From an uncultured Prevotella sp. (GTDB lineage: Bacteria; Bacteroidota; Bacteroidia; Bacteroidales; Bacteroidaceae), in contig CAMBOI010000008.1 in assembly GCA_945869265.1 (NCBI GenBank), positions 19,720-83,719 on the forward strand: a stretch of DNA of 64,000 nt. Direction: 5' to 3'. The notes below the pieces were generated by a model. That model ran no database searches, was not told where the DNA came from, and saw nothing but the letters and a program-made list of their open reading frames with translations. The position numbers and the translations under genes are program-made. Position 1 is the stretch's first letter, and the number at the start of each line of letters is the position of its first letter. Positions 43,069 to 52,536 of this stretch are shown here, one piece after another.

Positions 43069-43099
43069 CAAAGGTACTGCTAAAAATTGAAATAACCAA
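43069..43099 (-). promoter_or_regulatory. Bacteroidetes-type promoter for tRNA-fMet
   Basis: TTG (43097-43099; TTTGG in context) and TACCTTTG (43069-43076) on the minus strand with a 20-base spacer, 23 bases before the tRNA. Confidence 0.82.
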
Positions 43100-43178
43100 A
43101 TAATTCAGCAAGTTTTTTGCAAAAATCACCTGTTTTAGGTAAAAATTACTCTTTTTCTAACATTTTTGCGCTTTTTTC

Positions 43179-43209
43179 TTGCTTATTTGGCGAAAAATGT
43201 CTATATTTG
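43179..43209 (+). promoter_or_regulatory. Bacteroidetes-type promoter for the TetR-fabG unit
   Basis: TTG (43179-43181), a 20-base spacer and TATATTTG (43202-43209). An AGGAGGAG lies 9-16 bases before the ATG at 43260, a stronger ribosome-binding site than is usual here. Confidence 0.75.
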
Positions 43210-43259
43210 CACACGATAAACCGAATGTGCAATAATAATACATAGGAGGAGACTGTTAA

Positions 43260-43850
43260 ATGTCAATATCGAAAACAAGACAAAAGTTGGTTGACGTGGC
43301 TCGTCAACTATTTGCCAAAAACGGGCTTGAGAACACTACGATGAACGATATCGCAGTGCAATCGGGCAAGGGCCGACGCACGCTATACACCTATTTCAAA
43401 AGCAAGGAAGAGGTGTATCACGCCGTGATTGCATCAGAACTCGAACTGCTCTCCGACAAGCTCGACGAGGTGGCTATGCGCAAAATACGTCCTCAGGACA
43501 AGATTATCGAACTAATCTACACGCATCTCAGCATGATAAAGGAAGTGGTGGTGCGCAACGGCAACTTGCGTGCCGAGTTCTTCCGTAACATCTGGATGGT
43601 GGAGAAGGTGAGAAAAAATTTCGACGAGGACGAAATCGACCTCTTCCGCAAAGTATATACCGAGGGAAAGCTGCAGGGCGAGTTTGATATCGACAACATC
43701 GACCTTGTGGCCGACATCACTCACTATTGTATCAAGGGACTCGAAGTACCGTATATCTACGGACGACTCGGACATGGCATGACTGAGGAAATGAGCAAGC
43801 CGCTCGTGGCCAAAGTCGTGTATGGAGCCTTGGGAAAGGTGAGAAGGTGA
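43260..43850 (+). CDS. TetR/AcrR family transcriptional regulator
   Basis: A 196-residue regulator. The N-terminal TetR helix-turn-helix is complete (KLVDVARQLFAKNGLENTTMNDIAVQSGKGRRTLYTYFKSKEEVYHAVI). The C-terminal ligand-binding domain is helical and unassigned. It precedes fabG by 88 bases, with TTAGG-type repeats between them, so it could regulate that gene and respond to a lipid-related signal, but this is inference. Confidence 0.93.
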   Translation: MSISKTRQKLVDVARQLFAKNGLENTTMNDIAVQSGKGRRTLYTYFKSKEEVYHAVIASELELLSDKLDEVAMRKIRPQDKIIELIYTHLSMIKEVVVRNGNLRAEFFRNIWMVEKVRKNFDEDEIDLFRKVYTEGKLQGEFDIDNIDLVADITHYCIKGLEVPYIYGRLGHGMTEEMSKPLVAKVVYGALGKVRR

Positions 43851-43852
43851 GG

Positions 43853-43900
43853 GGAATTAGGAATTAGGAAACGAAGTTCGACGAAGTCAATTAGGAATTA
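43853..43900. repeat. TTAGGAATTAGG-type repeat between tetR and fabG
   Basis: Copies of GGAATTAGGAATTAGGAA at both ends enclose ACGAAGTTCGACGAAGTC. It is the same family as at 686-733 and 44701-44729. Confidence 0.7.
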
Positions 43901-43938
43901 TCATATATACATTATTAATAATATAATAAGAAAGAAAA

Positions 43939-44697
43939 ATGGGACTATTAACAGGTAAGACAGCACTCATCACTGGTGCTGCTCGTGGTATCGGCAAGGC
44001 CGTTGCCATGAAATTCGCTCAGGAAGGAGCTAACATCGCATTCACTGACCTCGTGCTCAACGACGACATGGCTGCAGGATTGGAAGCTACTCGCAAGGAA
44101 ATTGAGGCTGTAGGAGTAAAGTGCAAAGCATACGCTGGAAACGCCGCCGACTTTGCCGAGACTGAGGCTGTGGTTAAGCAGATAAAGGAGGACTTCGGTT
44201 CTATCGATGTGCTCGTCAACAATGCTGGTATCACTAAGGACGGACTTATGCTCCGCATGACTGAGCAGCAGTGGGACGCAGTACTCAACGTCAACCTTAA
44301 GTCGGCGTTCAACTTCATCCATGCTTGTGCTCCTATCATGCTTCGCCAGCGTGGTGGTTCGATCATCAACATGTCGAGTGTCGTTGGTGTTCACGGAAAT
44401 GCCGGACAGTGCAACTACTCTGCATCTAAGGCTGGTATGATCGGTTTGGCCAAGTCTATCGCTCAGGAACTCGGTCCTAAGGGCGTGCGCGCAAATGCAG
44501 TGGCTCCCGGATTCATCGAGACAGCCATGACAGCACAGTTGCCCGAGGAAATCCGTCAGGACTGGATGAAGAAGATTCCACTTCGCCGTGGCGGACAGGT
44601 AGAGGACATCGCCAACGTTTGTCTGTTCCTCGCCAGCGATATGTCTAGCTACGTAAGCGGTCAGGTTATCCAGATCGACGGCGGCATGAACATGTAA
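43939..44697 (+). CDS. fabG: 3-oxoacyl-[acyl-carrier-protein] reductase
   Basis: Reduces 3-ketoacyl-ACP with NADPH in fatty-acid elongation. It is 252 residues of short-chain dehydrogenase fold: GAARGIGKAVA at residues 12-22, NNAG, the catalytic serine in INMSSVVG, and YSASKAGMIGLAKS with the tyrosine and lysine. The C-terminal segment GGMNM is typical of FabG. No other fab genes are adjacent; the neighbours are a TetR regulator and a pseudouridine synthase. Confidence 0.92.
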   Translation: MGLLTGKTALITGAARGIGKAVAMKFAQEGANIAFTDLVLNDDMAAGLEATRKEIEAVGVKCKAYAGNAADFAETEAVVKQIKEDFGSIDVLVNNAGITKDGLMLRMTEQQWDAVLNVNLKSAFNFIHACAPIMLRQRGGSIINMSSVVGVHGNAGQCNYSASKAGMIGLAKSIAQELGPKGVRANAVAPGFIETAMTAQLPEEIRQDWMKKIPLRRGGQVEDIANVCLFLASDMSSYVSGQVIQIDGGMNM

Positions 44698-44700
44698 TTT

Positions 44701-44729
44701 TTAATTAGGAATTAGAAATTAGGAATTAT
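44701..44729. repeat. TTAGGAATTAGG-type repeat between fabG and the pseudouridine synthase gene
   Basis: TTAATTAGGAATTAGAAATT and a further AGGAATTAT directly precede the next start codon. Confidence 0.7.
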
Positions 44730-44731
44730 CG

Positions 44732-45394
44732 ATGAAGGTAATCTATGAGGATAACCATATCATCGTGGTGAACAAGGATAGCGGTGAGATCGTTCAGGGC
44801 GACAAAACTGGCGACACTCCGCTATCCGACACCATCAAGGAATACATCCGTGTGAAATACAACAAACCCGGAAATGTGTTCCTTGGTGTTGTTCATCGTC
44901 TCGATCGTCCCGTAAGCGGACTGGTGGTTTTTGCCCGAACGTCGAAGGCTCTCAGCCGACTATGCGATATGTTTCGCAAGGGTGAGGTGCACAAGACTTA
45001 TTGGGCAGTGGTGGCCAATCGACCGCCTGCCGATGAGGGAACGCTCGAGAATTGGCTCGTGCGCAATGAGCGTCAGAACAAGTCGTATGCCTATAATCAC
45101 GAGGTGAAGGACTCCAAAAAGGCTGTACTCAAATATCGCGTCATCGGCCGAAGTGAGAGATATTGGCTTGTGGAGGTGAATCTCCTCACCGGGCGTCATC
45201 ATCAGATAAGATGCCAGTTGGCTGCTATGGGATGTCCTATCAAGGGCGACTTGAAATATGGCGCGCGAAGAAGCAATCCCGACGGCAGCATTTCGCTAAT
45301 GTCGCATAGGGTGGAGTTTGAACATCCGGTGAGTCACCAGCCAATCACTCTTGAGGTTGACGGCTTTGAGTCGTTCTGCTTCAGTCGCTTATAA
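44732..45394 (+). CDS. RluA-family pseudouridine synthase
   Basis: Isomerises uridine in rRNA or tRNA. It is 220 residues, without an N-terminal S4 domain. The catalytic aspartate is in the family motif HRLDRPVSGLVVFARTSKA; other motifs are KTYWAVV, LVEVNLLTGRHHQIRCQLAAMG and DLKYG. The exact target base cannot be read from sequence; the short form resembles RluA/RluC-type relatives. It stands 34 bases after fabG and 42 before tamB, consistent with one operon. Confidence 0.93.
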   Translation: MKVIYEDNHIIVVNKDSGEIVQGDKTGDTPLSDTIKEYIRVKYNKPGNVFLGVVHRLDRPVSGLVVFARTSKALSRLCDMFRKGEVHKTYWAVVANRPPADEGTLENWLVRNERQNKSYAYNHEVKDSKKAVLKYRVIGRSERYWLVEVNLLTGRHHQIRCQLAAMGCPIKGDLKYGARRSNPDGSISLMSHRVEFEHPVSHQPITLEVDGFESFCFSRL

Positions 45395-45436
45395 TTAACT
45401 ATTCTCACACCAATTAATAGTGAAATCCCTCTCTGT

Positions 45437-48400
45437 ATGAAAAAAACTCTGCGATGGATTTTGGGAATACTGCTTACTCCCGTCCTGCTGTTTCTGATAT
45501 TGATAGCATTGCTTTATCTGCCTCCGGTGCAAAACTTTGTTGTGCACAGGGTGGCTGACTATATGTCGGAAACAACAGGTGCGACGGTCAGTGTCGTTCG
45601 TGTGTCTCTGCGTTTTCCCCTCGATCTCAGTATCAATGAAGTTCTATTCATACAACCCAACGACTCGCTTCCGCAAGTGCGCGACACCATTGCCGACGTA
45701 CGGAATATCGTTGCCGACGTCAAGTTATGGCCGTTGATGAGCGGCAAGGTCATCGTTGAGGATTTTGAGATTAACAATGCAAAGGTAAATACCGCACAAT
45801 TTATTCCGAGTGCGAGAATCCGCGGCTCCGTCGGACAGTTAAAGGCTGAGTGCATAGCTGACTTGGCTCCTGATGCTAACACCGAGACTCACGACATGAC
45901 AGTGAAACTGGCTACGGTCAGCCTTCGAAAGTCGCGCTTGGATGTAGCACTTAGCGACACTGTTCCGCCCGACACGTCGTCGGCACCGGTCAACTGTCTT
46001 GTCTCTGTGAAGGCTGTTGACATCACCGACACTGGAGTCACTCTCCACATGCCCAACGACACTCTGCAGATGTATGCCTATTTAGGTGATGCAAAAATAT
46101 CCAATGGCCAGTTTGATCTTGCCCGCGAGCGATATTCCGTGGGCAGTTTGCGCCTTGTCGAGGGTAAGTTGAATTATGATAACATATACCAACCTCAACT
46201 TAAGGGATTGGATTATAATCATCTGGCTCTTAGTGATATACGGCTTTCGGTTGATTCCATATTCTATTGTGCTCCCGATGCCCGACTGAAGATTGTGGAG
46301 TGTAGTATGAAGGAGAAAATCGGCATAGTGTTGAGCAGTCTTGCCGGTGCTGTTTCGCTCGACTCAGTAAAGGTGAGTCTGCCTCGAATGACTCTCTCCA
46401 CTCCCGACTCCAACGTCGAACTGGAGTGTGATATGGACCTTAATGCTTTCGACGAGAAGAATCCCGGAAAAGTGTATCTTCGACTGTTTGCCGAACTTGG
46501 CAAGCAGGATATCATGCGCTTTGCGGGAGATATGCCTCAGCAGTTTATCCGTCGCTATCCCAATCGCCCGCTTTCGGTACGACTCTCGCTCAACGGCAAT
46601 ATGCGTCATGCCCGCATCAGTGGACTGGATGTCAGTCTGCCCACGGCTTTCAAGTTGAATGCTGAAGGATATGCCGCCAACCCCATGGACATCAATCGCA
46701 TGAAGGCGGAAATGAGATTGCGAGGAGCGACATATAACATAGGCTTTCTAACGGCACTCGCCCCTATGCCAGACAACATCCGTATTCCATCTGGCATCAC
46801 GATGGCTACCCATCTGAAAGCCGACCGCCAACTGTATTCGGCCGAGATGCGCATATCCGAGGGTAGGGGAACAGTCACTGCACAAGGCAAATACAACCAG
46901 CGTTCTGACGCATATTCTGCTGTTGCAAAGGTGAATAATGTAAATGTGCGACATTTCATGCCAAAAGATTCAATTGGCACAGTCAACTGCAATCTGACGA
47001 TGGACGGACGCGGATTCAATCCTCTCCACCGCAGCACTCGCATGACTGCCGAGGCAAAGGTCAACGGCATATCCTATGGTCATCTCAATCTTAAGAACAC
47101 CACTCTCACGGCTCGACTTGCCGACGGCATTGGTCATGTCGTTCTATCCAGCGACAACGAATTGCTCGACGGAACGATTTCGCTCGACGCACTCATGTCA
47201 ACAAAGCGTGTGGCTGCCACACTTGCAGCCGACCTCCGTTGGGCTGACCTCTACGCCATGCGACTCATGGAAAAGCCCTTCGTCACGTCGATGTGCGCTC
47301 ATGTGGATATCGCATCCGACATCAAGCAGACACATAGTCTGCAGGCATTGGTCAACGACCTCACTCTGCGCACTGACAAGAAAACTTATCGCCCGAAGGA
47401 TTTGTCGCTCGACCTCGCCACTTCGCCCGACACTACATGGGCAAAGGCGTCGAGCGGTAATCTCCAACTGGATTTCCGTGCTCGCGGAGGTTATGAGGCA
47501 CTGATCAAACAAATGGATAAACTCATGGCCAAGGTGGACGAGCAACACAGGGAGAAGATTATAGACGAGGAAGAGTTGCGTGCACTGCTGCCCACACTCC
47601 GACTGAATATTAAGAGTGGAAATGATAATCCTGTGGCTAATATATTGAGATACAATGGATTTGATTTTCAAGACATGTCAGTCACATTCCGCTCGTCACC
47701 ACAAAAAGGCATGGGCGGACGTGGGCATATCTATAAGATGAATGTTGACAGTATTCCTATCGACACAATGCGATTCTTCATACGTCAGGATTCATCGCGC
47801 GTTAACTTCCGATTGATGGTGCAGAACAATAAGCGCAATCCCCAACTCGTCTTCAAGTCGATTGTCAACGGTTATCTCGACGGCAACCGCATTGGTGCTG
47901 ACGCTCAATTCTTTGACAAACACAATGTCAAGGGACTCGATATGGGTGTGATGGCCGAGATGCTCGATAGCGGTATCAATGTGCATCTCGCTCCCTACGA
48001 ACCGCTCATCGGATATAAGACATTCCGCCTAAACACTGATAATTATCTCTTCCTCGGACGCGACAACAGACTAAGTGCCAAGGTTGACGTTATTGCCGAC
48101 GACGGTACTGGTGTGAAGGTGTATAGTGACGATACCGACCCGACAATGCTTCAGGACTTGACAGTGAGTGTCAATCGACTCAATCTCGAACAGGTGACAT
48201 CTGTCTTTCCTTTCATGCCGCTGATATCGGGCATGATGAATGGCGACTTCCACTTGATGCAGGATGCCGACAAGCAGATTTCGGTCGTATCCGACATGCA
48301 AGTGGGAAATATGGCCTACGAGCGAATGCCAATGGGCAATCTCGGCAGCGAGTTTGTGTATCTGCAGGATGGCGAAGACCGTCATAGGGTAGAGGCGCGC

Positions 48401-50080
48401 ATATCTCGCAACGACGACGAAATTGGCGTGCTGAGCGGTGTGTATGACAACAGTGGCGACGGATATCTCGATGCCACTCTCGATCTGATGCGCACTCCAT
48501 TGTCGATGGTCAACGGATTCATTCCCGACCAGTTGCTCGGTTTCGACGGTTTTGCCGAAGGCCATCTCTCTGTGGCGGGAGCATTATCGAGTCCGCAGGT
48601 GAATGGCGAGCTGTATGTTGACTCTGCCTATGTCAAGAGTGTGCCTTATGGAGTGGTGATGCGTTGCGATAACGACCCCGTGCGCATCGTGGGCAGCAAT
48701 TTGCTGCTTGAGAATTTCACTCTCTATGGCGACAACAACAGTCCGCTCACCGTATATGGAAATGTGGATTTCTCCAATCCCGAAAGCATGTCGATGAACA
48801 TGAGGATGAAGGCGAAGAACTATCAGATTATCAGTGCAAAGAAATCATCCAAGTCGCTTGCCTATGGAAAGGCATTCGTCAATTTCGGAGCCATCGTCAA
48901 GGGACCGCTCGAAGAGCTCAATATGCGAGGAACACTGGATGTGCTTGGTTCGACAAACATTACATATATCTTGCGTGACTCGCCTCTCAACACCAGCGAC
49001 CGACTCAGCGAACTTGTCACCTTCACCGACTTCAGCGACACTACTCGTGTGGTACAACAGGCTCGTCCAGTTGTGGGAGGTCTCGACATGCTCCTGATGA
49101 TGAATGTCGAACAGGGAGCTCACGTCAGATGTTTCCTCAATCCCGACCAGTCGAACTATGTGGATGTCGAGGGCGGTGGCGAATTGCGCATGACATACAA
49201 CGACTTTAACGGTATGCAGCTCTTCGGGCGATATACCATCAATGATGGTGAGATGAAATATCAGTTGCCTGTCATTCCTCTCAAGACTTTTACCATCGGA
49301 CAAGGCAGTTATGTGGAGTTCACTGGCGACGTGATGAATCCTCGACTTAATCTCACTGCCACCGAGCGTGTGAAAGCCCTCGTCACATCTGAGGGCGGCA
49401 GCAGTCGCAGTGTGGCATTCGACTGCGGAGTGAAGGTGACAAAGACGCTCAACGACATGGGACTGGAGTTTACTCTCGACGCTCCCGACGATATGTCGGT
49501 GAAGAACGAGCTCACGGCAATGAGTATGGAGGAGAGAGGCAAAGTGGCTGTCACAATGCTCACCACGGGTATGTATCTCAATGGCGAGTCGGGCAGCAAT
49601 GTCACCATGAACAGTGCGCTCAATGCTTTCCTCCAGGGTGAGATAAATAATATCACGCAGAGTGCGATGAGCACTTTCGACCTCAGTCTTGGTATCGAGC
49701 AAAACGCCAATGCCGCCGGACAGACTTACACCGACTACTCGTTTAAGTTCTCAAAGCATTTCTGGAACAATCGCTTCAACTTCGTCATCGGCGGCAGTGT
49801 ATCTACCGGCAATGCATCATCACAAGAGTCCGACGGAACGTTCATCGACAATGTGTCGCTCGAATATCGTCTCGACCAGTCGGCAATGCGTTATGTCCGC
49901 CTGTTCTACGACAAGAACAAGCGCGACATTCTCGACGAGCGCATATCCGAATATGGAGCCGGTCTTGTTTGGCGACGCAAGTTGGAGAGTTTGTCAGATC
50001 TCTTCCGCTTTGGCAATAATAAGGCGACAGTGCCACAGGACACTACAAAAACACGCAGTAAAGATGAAAAAACCAAGTAA
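45437..50080 (+). CDS. tamB: Translocation and assembly module TamB (DUF490)
   Basis: A 1547-residue inner-membrane-anchored protein, mostly a long beta-helical bridge across the periplasm. The N-terminal helix (WILGILLTPVLLFLILIALLYL) is followed by AsmA-like repeats and, near the C-terminus, the DUF490 domain (YLDATLDLMRTPLSMVNGFIPDQL, GFDGFAEGHLSVAGALSSPQVNGELYVDSAYV, and the final LSLGIEQNANAAG). It works with an Omp85 partner in inserting outer-membrane proteins or moving lipids. The partner gene, tamL, overlaps its 3' end by 17 bases. Its last residues are basic and cytoplasm-like, which is unusual for the family, where the C-terminus faces the outer membrane. Confidence 0.9.
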   Translation: MKKTLRWILGILLTPVLLFLILIALLYLPPVQNFVVHRVADYMSETTGATVSVVRVSLRFPLDLSINEVLFIQPNDSLPQVRDTIADVRNIVADVKLWPLMSGKVIVEDFEINNAKVNTAQFIPSARIRGSVGQLKAECIADLAPDANTETHDMTVKLATVSLRKSRLDVALSDTVPPDTSSAPVNCLVSVKAVDITDTGVTLHMPNDTLQMYAYLGDAKISNGQFDLARERYSVGSLRLVEGKLNYDNIYQPQLKGLDYNHLALSDIRLSVDSIFYCAPDARLKIVECSMKEKIGIVLSSLAGAVSLDSVKVSLPRMTLSTPDSNVELECDMDLNAFDEKNPGKVYLRLFAELGKQDIMRFAGDMPQQFIRRYPNRPLSVRLSLNGNMRHARISGLDVSLPTAFKLNAEGYAANPMDINRMKAEMRLRGATYNIGFLTALAPMPDNIRIPSGITMATHLKADRQLYSAEMRISEGRGTVTAQGKYNQRSDAYSAVAKVNNVNVRHFMPKDSIGTVNCNLTMDGRGFNPLHRSTRMTAEAKVNGISYGHLNLKNTTLTARLADGIGHVVLSSDNELLDGTISLDALMSTKRVAATLAADLRWADLYAMRLMEKPFVTSMCAHVDIASDIKQTHSLQALVNDLTLRTDKKTYRPKDLSLDLATSPDTTWAKASSGNLQLDFRARGGYEALIKQMDKLMAKVDEQHREKIIDEEELRALLPTLRLNIKSGNDNPVANILRYNGFDFQDMSVTFRSSPQKGMGGRGHIYKMNVDSIPIDTMRFFIRQDSSRVNFRLMVQNNKRNPQLVFKSIVNGYLDGNRIGADAQFFDKHNVKGLDMGVMAEMLDSGINVHLAPYEPLIGYKTFRLNTDNYLFLGRDNRLSAKVDVIADDGTGVKVYSDDTDPTMLQDLTVSVNRLNLEQVTSVFPFMPLISGMMNGDFHLMQDADKQISVVSDMQVGNMAYERMPMGNLGSEFVYLQDGEDRHRVEARISRNDDEIGVLSGVYDNSGDGYLDATLDLMRTPLSMVNGFIPDQLLGFDGFAEGHLSVAGALSSPQVNGELYVDSAYVKSVPYGVVMRCDNDPVRIVGSNLLLENFTLYGDNNSPLTVYGNVDFSNPESMSMNMRMKAKNYQIISAKKSSKSLAYGKAFVNFGAIVKGPLEELNMRGTLDVLGSTNITYILRDSPLNTSDRLSELVTFTDFSDTTRVVQQARPVVGGLDMLLMMNVEQGAHVRCFLNPDQSNYVDVEGGGELRMTYNDFNGMQLFGRYTINDGEMKYQLPVIPLKTFTIGQGSYVEFTGDVMNPRLNLTATERVKALVTSEGGSSRSVAFDCGVKVTKTLNDMGLEFTLDAPDDMSVKNELTAMSMEERGKVAVTMLTTGMYLNGESGSNVTMNSALNAFLQGEINNITQSAMSTFDLSLGIEQNANAAGQTYTDYSFKFSKHFWNNRFNFVIGGSVSTGNASSQESDGTFIDNVSLEYRLDQSAMRYVRLFYDKNKRDILDERISEYGAGLVWRRKLESLSDLFRFGNNKATVPQDTTKTRSKDEKTK

Positions 50081-52394
50081 ATACATTATAATATATATAT
50101 GTGTCGCTCTCTTCATGGCGACATCATGCAGCACCACGAGCAATCTGCCCGAAGACGAGGTGTTGTATGTGGGAATGACGCCTATCAACTATACCGACAC
50201 AGTTCCGCTTCGCTTCGCTGACTATATGGAAGGAGTGAAGGAAGAAGTGGAGGCGGCACTTGCCTGCGCCCCCAACGGTTCGGTGTTCGGTAGCTCATAT
50301 ATGCGCAATCCGCTGCAGATTCGCCTTGGCATATACAACACGTTTGCCAACAGCGAGTCGGGATTCGGCAAATGGATGCGCGATCACTTCGGGCGCGAAC
50401 CGGTGCTCATCAGCAAAGTCAATCCGCCAACTCGCGCCTTGGTGGCTCAGAATCTTCTGCGCTCCTACGGATTTTTCAACGCCAAGGCCACAGGCAAGGT
50501 TATTCCCCAGGCCAATGCCAAAAAGGCAAAGGTGGGATACGACATCACTACTGGACATCTCTACACCATCGACACATTGAAGCACTACCGGTTTAATGCC
50601 GGTATGGACAGTGTGATTCGTGCCAACATGAAGGATTGCAAGATACACAGTGGCAATCCGTTCTCAACGGCGGCATTGGACGAGGAGCGCAACCGCATCA
50701 GCAATCTCTTGCGCGAAAACGGATATTATTATTATCGTCCGGCTTATGCCACTATCCTTGCCGACTCTCTCAACATTCCAGGAAGTGTGGAGGTGAGAAT
50801 GCAACCGATAGCCGGCATTCCCTCCGAGGCAACACGCAAGTGGTATCTCGGCAGAATGACTATACAGATGCGACGCAACATCTCAGAGCAGCTCACCGAC
50901 ACCGTCGTGCGACGCAACATCACCGTCATACATGGCGGCAAGCGAAGTCCGATGCGTGCCAGGGCAATACGCAAGGACATGACACTTAGGCGTGGAAACA
51001 TGTTCCGACAGAGCGACCTCAACGAGTCGTCGTCGGTGCTCAACAGTCTTGGATTGTTCTCGGTGTCGTCGTTCTCGTTCACTCCGCGCGACACGACGGC
51101 TCAGTGCGACACACTCGACATGATTCTCAACTGTGTGCTCGACAAGCCCTATGATGTCTCTGTCGAGGCCAACTACACGCTCAAGAGCGACAACCGAATG
51201 GGACCTGGACTCGTTCTCGGACTGTCGAAGAGAAATGCTTTCCGTGGTGGCGAGAAACTCAGTCTCAAACTCATGGGCTCTTATGAGTGGCAGACGGGAA
51301 GACAGGTGACTGCCAGCAAATCGAGCATCAACAGTTATGAATATGGTGCCGAACTCTCTTTGGAATATCCTCGTATCGAGGCTTTCGGATTGCTCAAGCG
51401 TCGCAGATTTCATTCGCCTCCATCCACGGTGTTGTCGCTGAGTATCAATCAGCGCGATCGTGCCAACTATTATAAGTTGCTCACAGTCAAGTCGTCAGTC
51501 ACCTACAAGGTGCAGGCTTCGCGCAACTGGCGACACGAGTTTACGCCAGTCGGTATCGACTATAACCGACTTTACAGCACTTCCTACAAATTCGACTCCA
51601 TCATGCTCAACAACTTGGAGTATTACTATAGCATGTTGGACATGTTTGTCCCCAAACTGCAGTATTCGGTGAGCTATCAGAGCGACCCGTGGAAGAAAAA
51701 TCCGATTTTTTGGGAAGCCACATTCACCGAGGCAGGCAACATCGTGTCGTTGGGATATATGGCTTTCGGCAAGAATTTCGGCACGCCTTACAAGACACTC
51801 TTCGGCATTGACTATGCCCAGTTTATTAAACTCTCCTCTTCGCTTCGCAAGACATGGCAGTTGGGCTTCAAGTCGCAGTTGGTGGGACGTGTGGCTGGCG
51901 GCATCATTATTCCCTATGGCAATAGCGAGGTGGCACCATTCGCCGAAAGTTTCTATGTGGGTGGAGCCAACAGTATCCGTGCCTTCACGGTGAGGAGTGT
52001 CGGTCCTGGGCGCTATCGTTCGGATTATGCCGAATATACATATTTCGACCGTGTTGGCGACATCAAACTGGAGGCCAATCTCGAATATCGATTCAATATC
52101 TTCGGAGGATTGTATGGCGCATTGTTCCTCGATGCCGGAAACGTGTGGAATCTGAAAAACTTCTACGAATACGAAGGTGCTGAGGATGGAGTCTTCCGAC
52201 TCAAGGATTTCTGGCGCGAGATGGCTCTCGGCACAGGATTCGGCGTGCGCTACGATCTTGACTTCTTTGTGCTTCGTCTTGACCTCGGTATCGGCCTCCA
52301 TCTGCCCTACGACACAGGCAAGAGCGGATTCTATAACATACCCAAATTCCGCGACGGACTTGGCTTCCATTTTGCCATCGGCTATCCCTTCTAA
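50064..52394 (+). CDS. tamL: TamL: lipidated TamA-like Omp85 outer-membrane protein
   Basis: A 776-residue protein from the ATG at 50064 (MKKPSKYIIIYICVALFMAT). The signal peptide ends at a lipobox (ATSC, cysteine 22), so it is a lipoprotein. POTRA-like repeats follow (YTIDTLKHYRFNAGMDSVI; LSEQ-type strands), then the 16-strand bacterial surface antigen barrel. The signature is VGGANSIRAFTVRSVGPG and the end is YDTGKSGFYNIPKFRDGLGFHFAIGYPF. A lipidated TamA partner is a known Bacteroidetes trait. It overlaps tamB by 17 bases and is presumably made with it. Confidence 0.93.
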   Translation: MKKPSKYIIIYICVALFMATSCSTTSNLPEDEVLYVGMTPINYTDTVPLRFADYMEGVKEEVEAALACAPNGSVFGSSYMRNPLQIRLGIYNTFANSESGFGKWMRDHFGREPVLISKVNPPTRALVAQNLLRSYGFFNAKATGKVIPQANAKKAKVGYDITTGHLYTIDTLKHYRFNAGMDSVIRANMKDCKIHSGNPFSTAALDEERNRISNLLRENGYYYYRPAYATILADSLNIPGSVEVRMQPIAGIPSEATRKWYLGRMTIQMRRNISEQLTDTVVRRNITVIHGGKRSPMRARAIRKDMTLRRGNMFRQSDLNESSSVLNSLGLFSVSSFSFTPRDTTAQCDTLDMILNCVLDKPYDVSVEANYTLKSDNRMGPGLVLGLSKRNAFRGGEKLSLKLMGSYEWQTGRQVTASKSSINSYEYGAELSLEYPRIEAFGLLKRRRFHSPPSTVLSLSINQRDRANYYKLLTVKSSVTYKVQASRNWRHEFTPVGIDYNRLYSTSYKFDSIMLNNLEYYYSMLDMFVPKLQYSVSYQSDPWKKNPIFWEATFTEAGNIVSLGYMAFGKNFGTPYKTLFGIDYAQFIKLSSSLRKTWQLGFKSQLVGRVAGGIIIPYGNSEVAPFAESFYVGGANSIRAFTVRSVGPGRYRSDYAEYTYFDRVGDIKLEANLEYRFNIFGGLYGALFLDAGNVWNLKNFYEYEGAEDGVFRLKDFWREMALGTGFGVRYDLDFFVLRLDLGIGLHLPYDTGKSGFYNIPKFRDGLGFHFAIGYPF

Positions 52395-52492
52395 TAGGTC
52401 ATAGTGATGATAAACAAATCACTTAAAGACAAAAAATATTAAATAAGGATAGAAAAGTGGCAAAATATTATGCGTAATTGGAAAAATATCAG

Positions 52493-52500
52493 TAATTTTG
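52493..52500 (+). promoter_or_regulatory. -7 promoter element for the nucleotidyltransferase-to-DUF4491 operon
   Basis: TAATTTTG matches TAnnTTTG, 36 bases before the ATG. The spacing to a nearby TTG is 12, so the -33 element is unclear. Confidence 0.5.
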
Positions 52501-52536
52501 CACTCAGATTATTTGAAAACATAAAAAAGTACAAGT

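Noticed and set aside
49689..50063. In-frame extension upstream of tamL inside tamB
   Set aside because: The extension would hide the lipoprotein signal that begins at 50064, and it overlaps tamB in another frame.
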